Part shown: positions 35,140 through 43,921 of the stretch, piece by piece | Position numbering within the stretch: the first letter of the stretch is position 1 | Layout of the letters: each line of letters opens with the position of its first letter | Assembly: GCA_934359185.1 (NCBI GenBank) | Contig: CAKRLE010000008.1 | Coordinates: 62,001 to 126,000 of the forward strand | Reading direction: 5' to 3' | From: an uncultured Lachnospira sp. | GTDB taxonomy: Bacteria; Bacillota; Clostridia; Lachnospirales; Lachnospiraceae | Length of the DNA stretch: 64,000 nt | Made by a program: the position numbers and the translations under genes | The notes under the pieces: generated by a model | Seen by the model: only the letters and a program-made list of their open reading frames with translations | Databases searched by the model: none | Told to the model about the DNA's origin: nothing

Positions 35140-36852
35140 TTACATTATTTTTTTTATATTTTCAACAATACCTTCTTCAATTACCTGAGAGCACCTGTTT
35201 TTCTGGATTATGTGAAGTTCATCCCTTATTGATGCAGAAAATAACTGTTCAATTTTTTTGAATCCACTCCATGATTTTTCAAGACCGCATTGTTCAATAA
35301 TGTTCTCCATTGGAATATAATCATTAATCTCTGGATATGAAAAATACACAGTTCCCAATGCCCTATATACAACATAATCTGCTGGAATATTTTCAAGCAT
35401 CCATTCCTGATCATACCATAACAGGTCATCACCATGCAGAAATGCATTACGGAATGTCATATCCAGATACCCATTCTTAAGAATATAGCCATAATCTATA
35501 TTATCATTACGCATATCTGGTTCTAAGCTATATAATATATTATCATCAGAATTTACTATATCTGACGACTTTAAAACCTGTTCGTATAATTTTTCTACAA
35601 GATATACTGCATTAGCAATATTTCCACTTTTACATGTTTCCACAAATTTTTTTTCGAATAATTCATCTTCAGAAAATGGCACATTCATCAGATCACCTTC
35701 CATATAACTTCCAAGCGTAAAAAGTCCCTGGGATTTTATCTGCTCCTCATTTTGTACAGTCTGTTTAATATGTGCTGTTCCTTTATCAGACAGAGCAAAT
35801 TTTATAACTTTCTTATCTTTCGATATTTTGGTTCCCAGCTGATATTCATCTTTTCTATCATCACACAGACTTGCAAATATTATATTACCTGTCAAAGCCG
35901 ATTCTGAACATTCAACCAAAAAAGAATTAGCAAAAAACTCAAATACATTATTGTCAATTATGTCTTTATACATTCTTTTTTCTGATGCTATTAATGTCTT
36001 AGAATCTTTCGCATAATAACAGGACATATTTTGCATATTTTCATCTTGTGGAAGATATTCCTGCGAATAAATTACTGTAGGTAATTTATAATCAGGCATA
36101 GGATAATAAAAATATGTATTATTAAATCCACTATCTTTTATCAGCTTTTTCAAGCCCCCTTTTGAAAATGTACGAATGCCCTGATTTGTATACAAATATT
36201 GATTTATTCCATCAAATGGCACGCCTGTATGGTCTTCCCTTGCTCCACACCAGTATTTAAGTCCATATTGATTTTCAATAGCTATAAGCAGTGTTCCATC
36301 TGGTTTCAGAAGCTTCCTGACTTTGTCAAGAAAATCCCTGTATGGATTATCTGATTCTGTAAATCTACCCTGATATTCGAACACTCCTATAAGCGTTATA
36401 TAGTCATATTTTTTTTCAAATTTTATATCATTAAGATTGCCGACAATAATCTCCAGATTTTCTTTATCCCTGCAGCGAAGAAGTGTTCCCATAGCCCTTC
36501 TCTGTGATAACTCAACTGCTGTAACAGAATTGCATTTATCACATAACAATCCTGTCAAAGCACCAAATCCACATCCAATTTCAAGAACATCACTATCCCT
36601 TTTAAAATCATACCAGTTTAATATATTTCTTCTTGTTCTGGTAAGATGATAAAATACTGGCCAGCTATAATTTTGCATTATAGCTTCTGTATATCTTTCT
36701 GGCTCATTATCCGCAATAATCTTAATAATCTGGTCTTCAACATCACCATCCGAATATTGGTCATTATCTTTATAATAGTTAATATTCCATACTGGTTTTG
36801 GATTAATCTTATCTATATACTTTTTATATATGGCTTTGGTATTATTTTCCAT
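35140..36852 (-). CDS. large SAM-dependent methyltransferase between the flagellins
   Basis: A 570-residue protein from the ATG at 36852; a TTG three codons earlier is too close to the ribosome binding site. Residues about 60-250 are a class I methyltransferase with motif I VLEIGCGFGALTGLLC, then the acidic VTAVELS, and a motif near LIGVFEYQGR. The remaining 300 residues are an extra domain I do not recognise. It lies 36 bases after the flagellin-2 terminator, so it is probably read through from that promoter. It may methylate a flagellin sugar or the flagellin itself; neither is shown. Confidence 0.75.
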   Translation of the reverse strand: MENNTKAIYKKYIDKINPKPVWNINYYKDNDQYSDGDVEDQIIKIIADNEPERYTEAIMQNYSWPVFYHLTRTRRNILNWYDFKRDSDVLEIGCGFGALTGLLCDKCNSVTAVELSQRRAMGTLLRCRDKENLEIIVGNLNDIKFEKKYDYITLIGVFEYQGRFTESDNPYRDFLDKVRKLLKPDGTLLIAIENQYGLKYWCGAREDHTGVPFDGINQYLYTNQGIRTFSKGGLKKLIKDSGFNNTYFYYPMPDYKLPTVIYSQEYLPQDENMQNMSCYYAKDSKTLIASEKRMYKDIIDNNVFEFFANSFLVECSESALTGNIIFASLCDDRKDEYQLGTKISKDKKVIKFALSDKGTAHIKQTVQNEEQIKSQGLFTLGSYMEGDLMNVPFSEDELFEKKFVETCKSGNIANAVYLVEKLYEQVLKSSDIVNSDDNILYSLEPDMRNDNIDYGYILKNGYLDMTFRNAFLHGDDLLWYDQEWMLENIPADYVVYRALGTVYFSYPEINDYIPMENIIEQCGLEKSWSGFKKIEQLFSASIRDELHIIQKNRCSQVIEEGIVENIKKIM

Positions 36853-36887
36853 ATTAAACAAACCTTTCTTAACTCAAGTCAAAAAAA

Positions 36888-36911
36888 TCTCCGATGCTTA
36901 CGCACCGGAGA
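36888..36911 (-). terminator. intrinsic terminator of flagellin 2
   Basis: TCTCCGATGC and GCACCGGAGA pair with one mismatch (G-U in RNA), followed by seven U on the minus strand. Confidence 0.92.
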
Positions 36912-36936
36912 CTTTTCTCTACAGTAGTAACTAATA

Positions 36937-37749
36937 TTAACCGAGAAGTGAAAGAACACCCTGATTAGCCTGATTAGCCTGAGCAAGCATTGACTGACCA
37001 GCCTGTGAAAGAATGTTATTCTTTGAGTACTGAACCATCTCATCAGCCATATCTGTATCACGGATACGTGACTCAGCTGACTGTGTATTCTCAGATGTTG
37101 TATCCAAGTTGTTAATTGTATGCTCAAGTCTGTTCTGAAGAGCACCAAGCTTAGATCTCTGTGTAGATACCTTATCGATAGCTGCCTGAATCTTAGACAT
37201 TGCTTCACCAGCGCCTGAGAATGAAGATACCTTAAGTCCATTAACACCAAGTGATGCTGCATTCATGTTACTTACAGAGATAGAGATTGACTGTCCTGAA
37301 AGTGAACCAATCTGAAGGTTCTTAGCTGAGAACTTTCCGTCTAACAGGTTCTGTGTATTGAACTGTGTTGTTGAACGAATTCTGTCGATCTCTGATGTTA
37401 ACTGATCAACCTCCTGCTGGATTGCCTTACGGTCTGTACTTGTGTTAGTATCGTTAGCAGCCTGTGTTGCTAACTCGTTCATTCTCTGAAGGATTGAATG
37501 AGTCTCGTTAAGAGCTCCTTCAGCTACCTGAATAAGAGAGATACCATCCTGAGCATTATCAGATGCCTTATTAAGACCTCTGATCTGGCTTCTCATCTTC
37601 TCTGAGATTGAAAGACCAGCTGCATCATCACCAGCACGGTTAATTCTATAACCTGATGATAACTTCTCTGTTGACTTTGACAGTGAGCTTGTTACGCTGT
37701 TTAACTGTCTGCTTGTGTTCATTGCTGATAAATTGTGCTGTACTACCAT
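36937..37749 (-). CDS. fliC: flagellin (copy 2)
   Basis: A 270-residue D0-D1 flagellin, roughly 95% identical to copy 1. Differences lie mainly in the middle (GKFSAKN versus GSFSKKN) and at the C-terminal end ([17 protein letters not shown]). It has a strong AGGAGG site, a sigma-28 promoter, two leader hairpins and a terminator. Carrying two nearly equal genes may raise output or allow mixed filaments. Confidence 0.97.
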   Translation of the reverse strand: MVVQHNLSAMNTSRQLNSVTSSLSKSTEKLSSGYRINRAGDDAAGLSISEKMRSQIRGLNKASDNAQDGISLIQVAEGALNETHSILQRMNELATQAANDTNTSTDRKAIQQEVDQLTSEIDRIRSTTQFNTQNLLDGKFSAKNLQIGSLSGQSISISVSNMNAASLGVNGLKVSSFSGAGEAMSKIQAAIDKVSTQRSKLGALQNRLEHTINNLDTTSENTQSAESRIRDTDMADEMVQYSKNNILSQAGQSMLAQANQANQGVLSLLG

Positions 37750-37776
37750 AATTTTTTCCTCCTTGAAAAAACATTA

Positions 37777-37792
37777 GTGGCTTCCCTGCCAC
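37777..37792 (-). promoter_or_regulatory. candidate CsrA-binding hairpin, flagellin 2 leader
   Basis: The minus-strand RNA has GUGGC-AGGGAA-GCCAC: a 5-bp stem with GGGA in the loop. The ribosome binding site AAGGAGGAAA lies about 15 bases downstream and offers a second GGA. A separate GTAGC/GCTAC hairpin is at 37808-37821. Confidence 0.65.
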
Positions 37793-37866
37793 CATTTATT
37801 TTGTTGTGTAGCTTATGCTACTTTTTAAAGAAACATTTTCATTAATTATGTTCCTTTGTATTTATT

Positions 37867-37893
37867 ATATCGGAATTACGTATTTAAACTTAA
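37867..37893 (-). promoter_or_regulatory. sigma-28 promoter of flagellin 2
   Basis: The minus strand has TTAA (37890-37893), a 15-base spacer and TCCGATAT (37867-37874), with GGGG before the -35. The leader is about 110 nt. Confidence 0.9.
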
Positions 37894-37913
37894 CCCCGTT
37901 ATAAACAAAAATT

Positions 37914-38393
37914 TTATTTTTTTTGATCCATGAATTGAGGAGATGTATCAAGCTTATTCATATTCTGATAATATGCGTTAGTTTTCTGGACATTAGTTTT
38001 AGCCTTCTGCACGCCTTTTCTCAATTCTATAAACTTTTTTTCAACCAGTTTCTTATTGCGTGCCTCGTCAGCTTCAACTTTCACAGCAAGTTCTGTGACA
38101 TCCTTAATCAGAATCTTCATAGCTGCTATCTGGCTGCTGTAAGATGCTTTGTCAGCATCAAGTACCAGACGTACGCGTCTGAACAAATCGTCAAATCCGG
38201 CATCAAGCCTGTTAATCTCTTCTACCAGCTGTGCCTTTTTATTAACATTATCCCTGAAAAGATTGCCATCAAAATCATCGGAAGAAATGATTTTCTTCTG
38301 CTCCTCATTAAGAACAACTATTTTTTCAAGCACACTCTTTTTCATAATAAGGCTGTCTGTCATTATCTGTACATAATTGTCCGTATCGCCCAT
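37914..38393 (-). CDS. FlgN/FliT-like flagellar export chaperone
   Basis: A 159-residue, largely helical coiled-coil protein (LIMKKSVLEKIVVLNEEQKK; LFRRVRLVLDADKASYSSQI) without signal or membrane segments. The ATG at 38393 follows the fliS stop by one base, so translation is coupled. Position directly after fliD-fliS and helical character suggest a chaperone for a filament-type protein, of the FlgN or FliT kind. The family assignment rests partly on context. Confidence 0.6.
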   Translation of the reverse strand: MGDTDNYVQIMTDSLIMKKSVLEKIVVLNEEQKKIISSDDFDGNLFRDNVNKKAQLVEEINRLDAGFDDLFRRVRLVLDADKASYSSQIAAMKILIKDVTELAVKVEADEARNKKLVEKKFIELRKGVQKAKTNVQKTNAYYQNMNKLDTSPQFMDQKK

Positions 38394-38394
38394 A

Positions 38395-38838
38395 CTATTT
38401 ACCACTCTTTGTCCGTACCATGACTTCTTTCCATGTATCCCTCATACCGCGGATTTCATTAAGTGCTCTCTCAAGAAGCTCTTTATCCTTCTTGATATTA
38501 GCCTGTACAAGCAAGTCATATATGTACTTATATATCTTATCAAAATCTTCTGCGACAGGATATTTATGATTAAGTGTTGACTGAAATTCAACAATTATAT
38601 CTTCTGTCTTTTTAATATTGGTATGAACTTTCTGTAAATCATTCTGTTCAAGCCCCATCAAGGCAATATTGCAGAATTTTATTGCACCTTCATATAATAA
38701 CAATGTCAGTTCTGCTGGCGATGCTGTCATTATCTTGTTTCTGTTATACTGATCAGCATATGCCTGACTTCCATGTCCTCCGCTAGATGTGTATGGCGAG
38801 CCATATGATGCACTGCCGTACGCCTGATTGAATGCCAT
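38395..38838 (-). CDS. fliS: flagellar export chaperone FliS
   Basis: Binds newly made flagellin and prevents early polymerisation; in Bacillus it also affects FliW availability. The 147 residues have the FliS core (IMTASPAELTLLLYEGAIKF; VEFQSTLNHKYPVAEDFDKI), preceded by an extra Gly/Ser/Tyr-rich N-terminal stretch of about 25 residues. It follows fliD by 32 bases. Confidence 0.96.
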   Translation of the reverse strand: MAFNQAYGSASYGSPYTSSGGHGSQAYADQYNRNKIMTASPAELTLLLYEGAIKFCNIALMGLEQNDLQKVHTNIKKTEDIIVEFQSTLNHKYPVAEDFDKIYKYIYDLLVQANIKKDKELLERALNEIRGMRDTWKEVMVRTKSGK

Positions 38839-38870
38839 CGCTCAATCCTCCAATTTTTTAAAGAAAATAT

Positions 38871-41000
38871 TTATGAGAAATATCCTGATAAAGATGACTG
38901 TGTCTGATTAAGCTTAGCTAACGCAGACTCCATTGAAGAAAACTTCTTATAGTAGTAGTCCTCCCATGTAGTTATCTCTTCTTCCTTGCTTGATATCTTT
39001 GTCGTATATGTAGAATATTCCTTTTCCATCTGCTTATCATTGTAAAGTGTAAATGCACTGCTTGTAGAAGAACTTGCCATTCTATTGCCTAAATCATTAT
39101 ATACACTTGTTGTAAGCTTTGAGAAAAATTCTACCACAGTATCTGGGTCATTTGCAATAGCAGCTCTTAACTTATCATCATTACCTGATGAAACTGAATC
39201 ATCAGAATCGCCATCTATGTGATATACACCCTTCTCATTAGTTCCTGCTGAAAAATAATCCTGTGTTTTTATGCCAAAGCTTGCAAGACTATATTTCTTG
39301 CCATTAATCTCAAATGCCTGTGCCATAAGGTTCTTCATTGATGAAGATGCACTGCCAAGAGTAGAATCTTTTCTTAGAAGAGAATCTTTAATCTTCTTTT
39401 CCCACTTTTCTACTTCATCATCCGTCATAGCCTCTTTCTCGTCACTTGTAAGAGGTTCATAACCCTTGGCGCTTGTAGCATTATACGCCTCATCCATCGA
39501 CTTAATAATATTATTGTATTCTTTAAAGAAATCCTTAATATTATTATATATTCCGTCTACATCTGTATTCGTTGTAATAGTTACAGCACCATCTGTAAGT
39601 GCAGACGCTTCAATTGTAAGCCCATTAATTGAGAAGTTGTTCGTATTATTAGTATATGTCGCATTATTAAGTATAATTTCAGCATCTGAACCTGTAATTC
39701 TTGCTGCCCCACTGCTTGATTTAAGTGTTCCATTGTTAATCTTTTCAAGCATTGCCTGTGAGTATGCTATCTTGTCATCGATAGCTTTGTCAGATGCAGC
39801 CTTGATTGATGCATTCTCTGTATCAACTTCTGATTTAACATTAGCGTTAATGTTATCTTTGTCAACTTCTGCATTGCCTTCTGAATTAAGTGTAACATAG
39901 TCTTTAACAGCTGCCAATTCCTTATTAGCGTCTTCATATTTCTTAGCGCCATTAACAATAGCTTCCGCACTCTTCTTCTGGGCTTCGAATTCTGTAGTTT
40001 TTCCTGCCTTTTCAATGGCGTCAGTATCAAATTCTGCATTGCCATCCTTATCTCTTACAACATTTCCATCTGAACCTTTTTTCAGGTAACTGCTCCACTG
40101 TGTTTCCAAGGCAGTCTTGGCATCTGCTGCTTTCTGGTTATAGCTGTCTACTGTCTCTCCCTTAACCCATGTATCATCAGACTCCATTGCCTTAATTACA
40201 GACTTTGCATTATTGTATCTATCAGCATATGTCTTGGCTCTGTCCTCATATTTAATAGATTTACTTTCATATGTACTCTTCTTAAGTTTATCCAATGCAT
40301 CTGCATCATTGGCATATTCAGCCCACTTCTTGTACTCTGCTGTTTCTGTATCATTAACTGTATACAGACCTAATCCCTGTAAAGCCTTAAGTCCATTATC
40401 ATCTGATGCTGTAAGTGCAAAATCATGGCTTGCACCGGATGTCTGTGCACTTATGAAAAATCTCTGGTTATTCTCATCAAAGCTTGCATTAAGACCAGCA
40501 TCCTTGAGCTTAACAACAAACTGGTTAACTGTCATATCATCTGCTATGGCTATGTCTGTTGATCTGCCATCAGCTGTAACTGTAATATTACCAGCCAGAC
40601 CACCTGTTATATCTGAAAACTTGGTACCTCCATCTGCCTTAGTTAAGTCTTTCTTGCTTATAGTTCCACCAGTAAGGTAACCTGTAGATGCAAGCTTCTT
40701 TATCTCTAGTTTCTGTGTTCCGTTAACTGCTGATGAACTAGCAGTAACTTTCGCCTTAGTGCTGTCCGATATAGACGCAGCCTTAAGGTTATATGTCTTT
40801 GACAGACGTGCTGAAGAAAGCTTGCCTGTATAGAAGCTGTATATACTTGTATTCATACTCTTCCATGCATCCTGCTTCCACTGAAGCTTTGTCTGTGCCT
40901 TTACAAGATTATCTTTCTGAACATTGTAGCCAGATACAAGCGCATTGACCAATGTCTCTGTATCCATACCTGACTGTAATCCCGACATTCTAATTGCCAT
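38871..41000 (-). CDS. fliD: flagellar hook-associated protein 2 (filament cap) with a long helical insert
   Basis: Cap protein that guides flagellin assembly. At 709 residues it is longer than usual (about 450-550). The N terminus (MAIRMSGLQSGMDTETLVNA) and C terminus (KISSKEEEITTWEDYYYKKF, MESALAKLNQTQSSLSGYF) are typical. Between about residues 225 and 430 lies an unusual Lys/Ala/Asp-rich, largely helical insert (KYEDRAKTYADRYNNAKSVI; AEAIVNGAKKYEDANKELAA) that may project outward. It is co-transcribed with flaG and fliS. Confidence 0.95.
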   Translation of the reverse strand: MAIRMSGLQSGMDTETLVNALVSGYNVQKDNLVKAQTKLQWKQDAWKSMNTSIYSFYTGKLSSARLSKTYNLKAASISDSTKAKVTASSSAVNGTQKLEIKKLASTGYLTGGTISKKDLTKADGGTKFSDITGGLAGNITVTADGRSTDIAIADDMTVNQFVVKLKDAGLNASFDENNQRFFISAQTSGASHDFALTASDDNGLKALQGLGLYTVNDTETAEYKKWAEYANDADALDKLKKSTYESKSIKYEDRAKTYADRYNNAKSVIKAMESDDTWVKGETVDSYNQKAADAKTALETQWSSYLKKGSDGNVVRDKDGNAEFDTDAIEKAGKTTEFEAQKKSAEAIVNGAKKYEDANKELAAVKDYVTLNSEGNAEVDKDNINANVKSEVDTENASIKAASDKAIDDKIAYSQAMLEKINNGTLKSSSGAARITGSDAEIILNNATYTNNTNNFSINGLTIEASALTDGAVTITTNTDVDGIYNNIKDFFKEYNNIIKSMDEAYNATSAKGYEPLTSDEKEAMTDDEVEKWEKKIKDSLLRKDSTLGSASSSMKNLMAQAFEINGKKYSLASFGIKTQDYFSAGTNEKGVYHIDGDSDDSVSSGNDDKLRAAIANDPDTVVEFFSKLTTSVYNDLGNRMASSSTSSAFTLYNDKQMEKEYSTYTTKISSKEEEITTWEDYYYKKFSSMESALAKLNQTQSSLSGYFS

Positions 41001-41053
41001 AATATAACTCCTTCCGCACCTCCATGTGCCTTCAAATCAGTTATTAAGACAGA

Positions 41054-41476
41054 TTATCTCTTTTCATCAACAAGAATTCCTGCTAACTCCCATGCTTTGG
41101 CAAGCATCTCAAGAGCCTTTTCTGAAGGAATTTCCTTAATTACTTCATCTGTCTCTTTGTCCTTAATCTTAATAGTTATCCTGTTAGTTGGTTCATTATA
41201 ACCAAACTCCGCAACCGTATTACGATTAATAACTTTATTAATCTCACTCATATCTTTCATCGTTGGCTGTTTCTGTTCAGCATTGCCATTATTAGCTCCC
41301 GAATTATCAGCCGACTGCTGCTTATCAGCCATTGTCACAGTTGTTGCATCTACGCTGCTTTTTGCCTCTGCCAAAGCCTGTGCTGCATCACTAACCTGTA
41401 CCGTTTCATTAACTGTTTTCGTTGACGTTGTTGCGTAGCCTGTATTTGCTACTCTGCTTATAGAATCAATTGCCAT
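41054..41476 (-). CDS. flaG: FlaG family flagellar protein
   Basis: A 140-residue protein with the C-terminal FlaG domain (VAEFGYNEPTNRITIKIKDK; MLAKAWELAGILVDEKR) after a Ser/Asn/Gln-rich N-terminal region. Its role is thought to be filament length control. The start is the ATG at 41476, eight bases after GGAGG; a GTG three codons upstream lies in the ribosome binding site. It heads flaG-fliD-fliS-flgN-like under a sigma-28 promoter. Confidence 0.88.
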   Translation of the reverse strand: MAIDSISRVANTGYATTSTKTVNETVQVSDAAQALAEAKSSVDATTVTMADKQQSADNSGANNGNAEQKQPTMKDMSEINKVINRNTVAEFGYNEPTNRITIKIKDKETDEVIKEIPSEKALEMLAKAWELAGILVDEKR

Positions 41477-41532
41477 TATTGCCACCTCCGTGTGTAACCA
41501 ATACCAATTCTTTTGCTCGCTTTATAGTTTTT

Positions 41533-41559
41533 ATATCGGATTTTGTTTAATTTAATTAA
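41533..41559 (-). promoter_or_regulatory. sigma-28 promoter of flaG-fliD-fliS
   Basis: The minus strand has TTAA (41556-41559), a 15-base spacer and TCCGATAT (41533-41540), matching the flagellin promoters in both boxes and spacing. Confidence 0.85.
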
Positions 41560-41588
41560 CCATATATACTAAAATAATTATTTTATGT

Positions 41589-41810
41589 CTATTTGCCAAA
41601 AAGTTTATTGAGACTCTTAATGTCTACAGAGGCAACTGCTTCCTTGTTAGCTGTCTGAATCTGTGCATAAACTTCTTTACGGTATATAGGAACTGATTTA
41701 GGTGCTGTTATGCCCAGTTTGACCTGGTCTCCTTTAATCTCAATCACTGTTATTTCTATATCATCATTGATAACTATTGCCTCGTCTTTTTTTCTTGATA
41801 ATGCCAGCAT
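41589..41810 (-). CDS. csrA: carbon storage regulator CsrA
   Basis: A 73-residue RNA-binding translational repressor: LALSRKKDEAIVINDDIEIT and QVKLGITAPKSVPIYRKEVY, with the arginine of the RNA-binding face. The ATG at 41810 lies one base after the fliW stop, so the two are translationally coupled. In Bacillus subtilis CsrA blocks hag translation and is released by FliW; the GGA hairpins in both flagellin leaders suggest the same circuit here. Confidence 0.97.
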   Translation of the reverse strand: MLALSRKKDEAIVINDDIEITVIEIKGDQVKLGITAPKSVPIYRKEVYAQIQTANKEAVASVDIKSLNKLFGK

Positions 41811-41811
41811 C

Positions 41812-42279
41812 CTATTCACCGTCCTTTCTATTCTTATTATTTAATATATCATAGATTGGAAAGCGTACCATATAATCATCATTATCCGCAATAACCTGAA
41901 TTCCTCTCATTGTATCAGTATTAAGAATAATTGGAGCTTTAAGATTACATGTCATCTTTTTAAGGTCTTCTGGTACTGTTATTGTAGTAAGAACCTCAAG
42001 CTGTGCATCTTTGATATTCTGTCCCAGAGAATTAACAAGCTCATCCTCTACAACTGGATCATAATCTTCCTTTACAAGCCCCGGGTTAATCACAGGAATC
42101 GCAAGCGATGGCTCTTCTGTTGACTGAAGCCAATATATAGATGCTTTATCTCCTTTTTCCGCATCATACAATATTGTAAAATTCTTAAAATTCTCAAAAC
42201 CGATTATCCCTTTTTCAAATATAAAAATTTTATCTTCACTTATCTCCATATCTCCAAACCATTTAGTCTGTACCTTCAT
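41812..42279 (-). CDS. fliW: flagellar assembly factor FliW
   Basis: A 155-residue protein that binds flagellin or CsrA in a mutually exclusive way. Family blocks are KGIIGFENFKNFTILYDAEK, WLQSTEEPSLAIPVINP and LKAPIILNT. It precedes csrA with a one-base gap and follows flgL by 53 bases. Confidence 0.96.
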   Translation of the reverse strand: MKVQTKWFGDMEISEDKIFIFEKGIIGFENFKNFTILYDAEKGDKASIYWLQSTEEPSLAIPVINPGLVKEDYDPVVEDELVNSLGQNIKDAQLEVLTTITVPEDLKKMTCNLKAPIILNTDTMRGIQVIADNDDYMVRFPIYDILNNKNRKDGE

Positions 42280-42332
42280 TGTTATACCACACCTTTCTTA
42301 GTCTGCACGTAATTATAACTAACTTTAATATT

Positions 42333-43898
42333 TTACAGAAAATCAAGAAGTGTCTGCTGGACAACTTTACTTGCCGCTGAAAGAGAAGCATTGTATACAA
42401 GCTGTGCAGCTGAATATCCAACAACAACTTCCTCAAGATCAATATCCTCATTCTGTGATTTCAGATTACTGAAATTAGTCTTCTGCTCTGTAAGTCTGCT
42501 CTTTGTCAGATTAAGCCTTGTTCTTCTGTTACCTACATCTGCCTTTGCAAGAGATATCTCCTGCTGATATCCCTTGAAGCAGCTGATACCATGTTCAAAT
42601 GCTGCTGTCATCTTGTCCTCAGCCAGTTCTTTCTGCTTAGTAAGACCTTCCTTCATTGCTGTAAGTTTTTTCTGTGAAGTTTCATCACTGTATCTTGTCT
42701 CCTGCATCATGCTCTCAACTTTGGCAATCTGGTTTTCAATATCAAGAACATTATTGACTGATGTCACAAGGTCATCTATATCTCTTCCAAGGTTAATGTT
42801 ATATGCATCACTTGCTTCTGTATTAACTTTTAATTTCTGTGAGAAGTTAACATTGTACTCTATGTCCTCGTTCTTTTTTATATACTCAACTCCTAAGTAA
42901 TAATCATCTTTATTATTATTGACACAATCAAAATACATTACTGGATTCTGGTCACCTTTAGCAAAGTTACTCTTTTCATATGTGAACGAAAAATCTTCGG
43001 CTGCATATAACTTCTCATATACATCGTCTGCAAGAAGGATTTCTCCTGTTGTTGGATTGAAAACAGCCTCACCTGCCTTAGGCACATAATTATCCTGCTC
43101 TTTTACCGTTTTTGCTGTTGTTGCTGTTATTGGCGTAACATTTATTGTTGATGTTTTACCCTGACTATCTGTCAATGTAAGCTTAAATGGCTCTGTTGTT
43201 GTTGTAATTGTACCAGTTGCTGGATCCTTTGTATTTTTTTTGATAGCAGCATCAAGATCCTTATACCCAAGTCTTATCCTGTGAACATCCTTAGCACTTG
43301 GTGTAACCAGATTACCATTTGCATCAGTCTCATATTTAAGATTAAGGATATCATCTGTCTCGTAAAAATTTTTATATGCTGTCTTAGTATCAAGATCATC
43401 CCTTGTAAACTTCTGTGTTATTATATAATCAGCACCTTTAGCATCCTCATTAGACTGATAATTAAGCGGTGTATCTGTCATATAACCAGTAAAGCAGTAT
43501 CTGCCTGCATACTCAACATCACCTTCTGCATAAAATGCCGCCTTAAGTTTTTCAAGGCTTGCCGCAATTGTATTTCTCTCTGCTGATGAATATGAATCAG
43601 TAGCGCCCTGTGTGCAATATGTATTTAACGCTGTGATAATATTATATGCCTCATCCATTGCCCCTTCTGTTGTATCAAGCCATGATGCAGCATCTGGAAT
43701 GTTCTTATCAAGATACTGGGTAACCTGGTCGAGACTTGTTCTTAAACGAAGTGCCCTGATAGCTATAATAGGATCCTCTGATGGCTTATTTATCTTTTTC
43801 TGTGTTGATAACTGTGTGTCCATTGTATTCAACTGGTTCTTATTAATCTGTATGTTGGACATTGTACTGTTAACCATCATCTGATTAGTAATTCTCAT
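42333..43898 (-). CDS. flgL: flagellar hook-associated protein 3
   Basis: Junction protein joining hook and filament. The flagellin-like ends are clear: MRITNQMMVNSTMSNIQINK at the start, and VGNRRTRLNLTKSRLTEQ and SAAQLVYNASLSAASKVVQQ at the end. At 521 residues it exceeds the common 300, because of an added domain between about residues 140 and 350. It follows the second flgK by 23 bases. Confidence 0.94.
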   Translation of the reverse strand: MRITNQMMVNSTMSNIQINKNQLNTMDTQLSTQKKINKPSEDPIIAIRALRLRTSLDQVTQYLDKNIPDAASWLDTTEGAMDEAYNIITALNTYCTQGATDSYSSAERNTIAASLEKLKAAFYAEGDVEYAGRYCFTGYMTDTPLNYQSNEDAKGADYIITQKFTRDDLDTKTAYKNFYETDDILNLKYETDANGNLVTPSAKDVHRIRLGYKDLDAAIKKNTKDPATGTITTTTEPFKLTLTDSQGKTSTINVTPITATTAKTVKEQDNYVPKAGEAVFNPTTGEILLADDVYEKLYAAEDFSFTYEKSNFAKGDQNPVMYFDCVNNNKDDYYLGVEYIKKNEDIEYNVNFSQKLKVNTEASDAYNINLGRDIDDLVTSVNNVLDIENQIAKVESMMQETRYSDETSQKKLTAMKEGLTKQKELAEDKMTAAFEHGISCFKGYQQEISLAKADVGNRRTRLNLTKSRLTEQKTNFSNLKSQNEDIDLEEVVVGYSAAQLVYNASLSAASKVVQQTLLDFL

Positions 43899-43921
43899 GT
43901 TTCAAACCGCCTTTCTATGTA

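Noticed and set aside
34144..37749. Flagellin repeats read as a mobile element or large direct repeat.
   Set aside because: The similarity is confined to the flagellin genes and their promoters; no transposase or terminal repeats are present.
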